Assembly: GCA_938045085.1 (NCBI GenBank)
Contig: CALINZ010000186.1
Span: 1 to 6,248 of the forward strand
Direction: 5' to 3'
DNA from: an uncultured Collinsella sp.
GTDB lineage: Bacteria > Actinomycetota > Coriobacteriia > Coriobacteriales > Coriobacteriaceae
Length of the DNA: 6,248 bases
Shown here: one piece after another, positions 5,603 through 6,248 of the stretch
Layout of the letters: each line of letters opens with the position of its first letter
Numbering within the stretch: position 1 is the stretch's first letter
Made by a program: the position numbers and the translations under genes
Notes under the pieces: generated by a model
The model's database searches: none
What the model was told of the DNA's origin: nothing
The model's input: the letters and a program-made list of their open reading frames with translations, nothing else

Positions 5603-6248
5603 GTGGGCCATCGGGATTCATGTGATGATTTGCGTGAGGTTCGTTGGGGCGTTTTGGGCGCCGGACACATTTCGCATCGATTTGCATCGTCGCTCAAGGA
5701 GGTGGACGGGGCACGGCTGGTGGCTGCGGCCGGCCGCACTCCTTCGCATGTTGAGGAGTTTTGCAGGGCGTTTTCGATTGATACCGCGCACAGCTATGCC
5801 ACGGCTGACGACAGCGGCGATGCGGCTTATGATGCGCTGATTGCCGACCCCGATGTCGACGCAATTTACTTGGCTCTTCCACATGGCATGCATGCGCATT
5901 GGGCCTGTCGGGCACTGCGCGCAGGAAAGGCCGTGCTGTGCGAAAAGCCGGCCGTTTTGAATGAAGAAGAGGCCCATGCAATCGCCTCCGTTTCCCGTGG
6001 GTGCGGTGTGCCGTTTATGGAGGCGATGAAAAATCGGTTTTGTCCGATGCATACTCGCGTGAAGGGCTTACTTGCGTCGGGCAAGCTCGGCCGTATCGTC
6101 TCGATCGAAAGCGTGCAAAAACTCGATTATGGTGAGCCCCCTTCGAGTTATCTGCTTGATCCGTTGCAGGGTGGCTGTCTATATGACATGGGCTGCTATG
6201 CGGTCGGGTGGTTTGAGGATCTGCTTGCGGGTGCGTGCGATGTTTCGT
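5603..6248 (+). CDS. Gfo/Idh/MocA family oxidoreductase, 3' end outside the window
   Basis: The reading frame is open to the window end, giving the first 215 residues of a protein that usually has about 320-380. Members are NAD(P)-dependent dehydrogenases of sugars, inositols or related compounds; the substrate cannot be told here. The Rossmann fold begins at residue 14 with RWGVLGAGHIS (glycine motif at 19-24). DVDAIYLALPHGMHAHW at 84-100 and the catalytic EKP motif at 114-116, with lysine K115, follow. The start of the C-terminal sheet domain is seen, including GGCLYDMGCY at 190-199, where D195 fits the family's conserved aspartate. GTG 5603 is chosen because AGGGGG at 5592-5597 precedes it by five bases and the fold starts a few residues later. 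The first 13 residues are polar and not part of the fold. The gene follows the aldo/keto reductase in the same direction with the palindrome in between. Confidence 0.92.
   Translation, partial: MGHRDSCDDLREVRWGVLGAGHISHRFASSLKEVDGARLVAAAGRTPSHVEEFCRAFSIDTAHSYATADDSGDAAYDALIADPDVDAIYLALPHGMHAHWACRALRAGKAVLCEKPAVLNEEEAHAIASVSRGCGVPFMEAMKNRFCPMHTRVKGLLASGKLGRIVSIESVQKLDYGEPPSSYLLDPLQGGCLYDMGCYAVGWFEDLLAGACDVS

Noticed and set aside
4979..5611. Minus-strand open frame of 210 codons
   Set aside because: It lies opposite the iron-sulfur region of the aldo/keto reductase and crosses the palindrome, with no family pattern.
5618..6084. Several minus- and plus-strand open frames near the window end
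   Set aside because: They are out-of-frame shadows of the Gfo/Idh/MocA gene, whose Rossmann and EKP motifs are clear in the frame starting at 5603.

Overview
The window looks like a chromosomal stretch from a high-GC actinobacterium of the Coriobacteriia, most likely Collinsella or a close relative. This is inferred from overall base composition, the codon style and the character of the proteins. No rRNA or other marker gene is present, so the assignment is not proven.

Layout from left to right: (a) a short leader with possible alternative hairpins, then a complete metY-type O-acetylhomoserine sulfhydrylase gene (108-1418) closed by a strong Rho-independent terminator. (b) An AT-richer regulatory gap of about 210 bases, then a gene for a secreted protein (1731-2507). 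It has a signal peptide, an Ala/Glu-rich helical segment and a C-terminal domain resembling the 3D/double-psi beta-barrel group of cell-wall enzymes. A second terminator follows. (c) A very small gene for a two-hydrophobic-segment protein (2695-2901). It faces a minus-strand ketopantoate-reductase-family gene (3011-3925), with a long bidirectional terminator between them. (d) A decayed region (about 3943-4321). It holds a minus-strand terminator-shaped hairpin that touches the ribosome binding site of the reductase gene. It also holds an apparent C-terminal remnant of a cyclase-family (kynurenine-formamidase-like) gene. (e) A plus-strand pair of oxidoreductase genes: an aldo/keto reductase with a C-terminal double iron-sulfur region (4322-5509), then a Gfo/Idh/MocA dehydrogenase that starts at 5603 and runs off the window end. 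A 23-bp near-perfect palindrome lies between them.

Functionally these are mostly independent units: sulfur amino acid synthesis, a cell-surface protein, a 2-oxoacid reductase, and two NAD(P)-linked sugar/carbonyl oxidoreductases that may be co-transcribed. I see no phage, CRISPR, transposase, tRNA or rRNA, and no convincing new multi-gene system. The least ordinary items are the palindromic element at 5525-5587, the gene remnant at 4042-4230, the hairpin directly before the reductase gene, and the secreted 3D-like protein.
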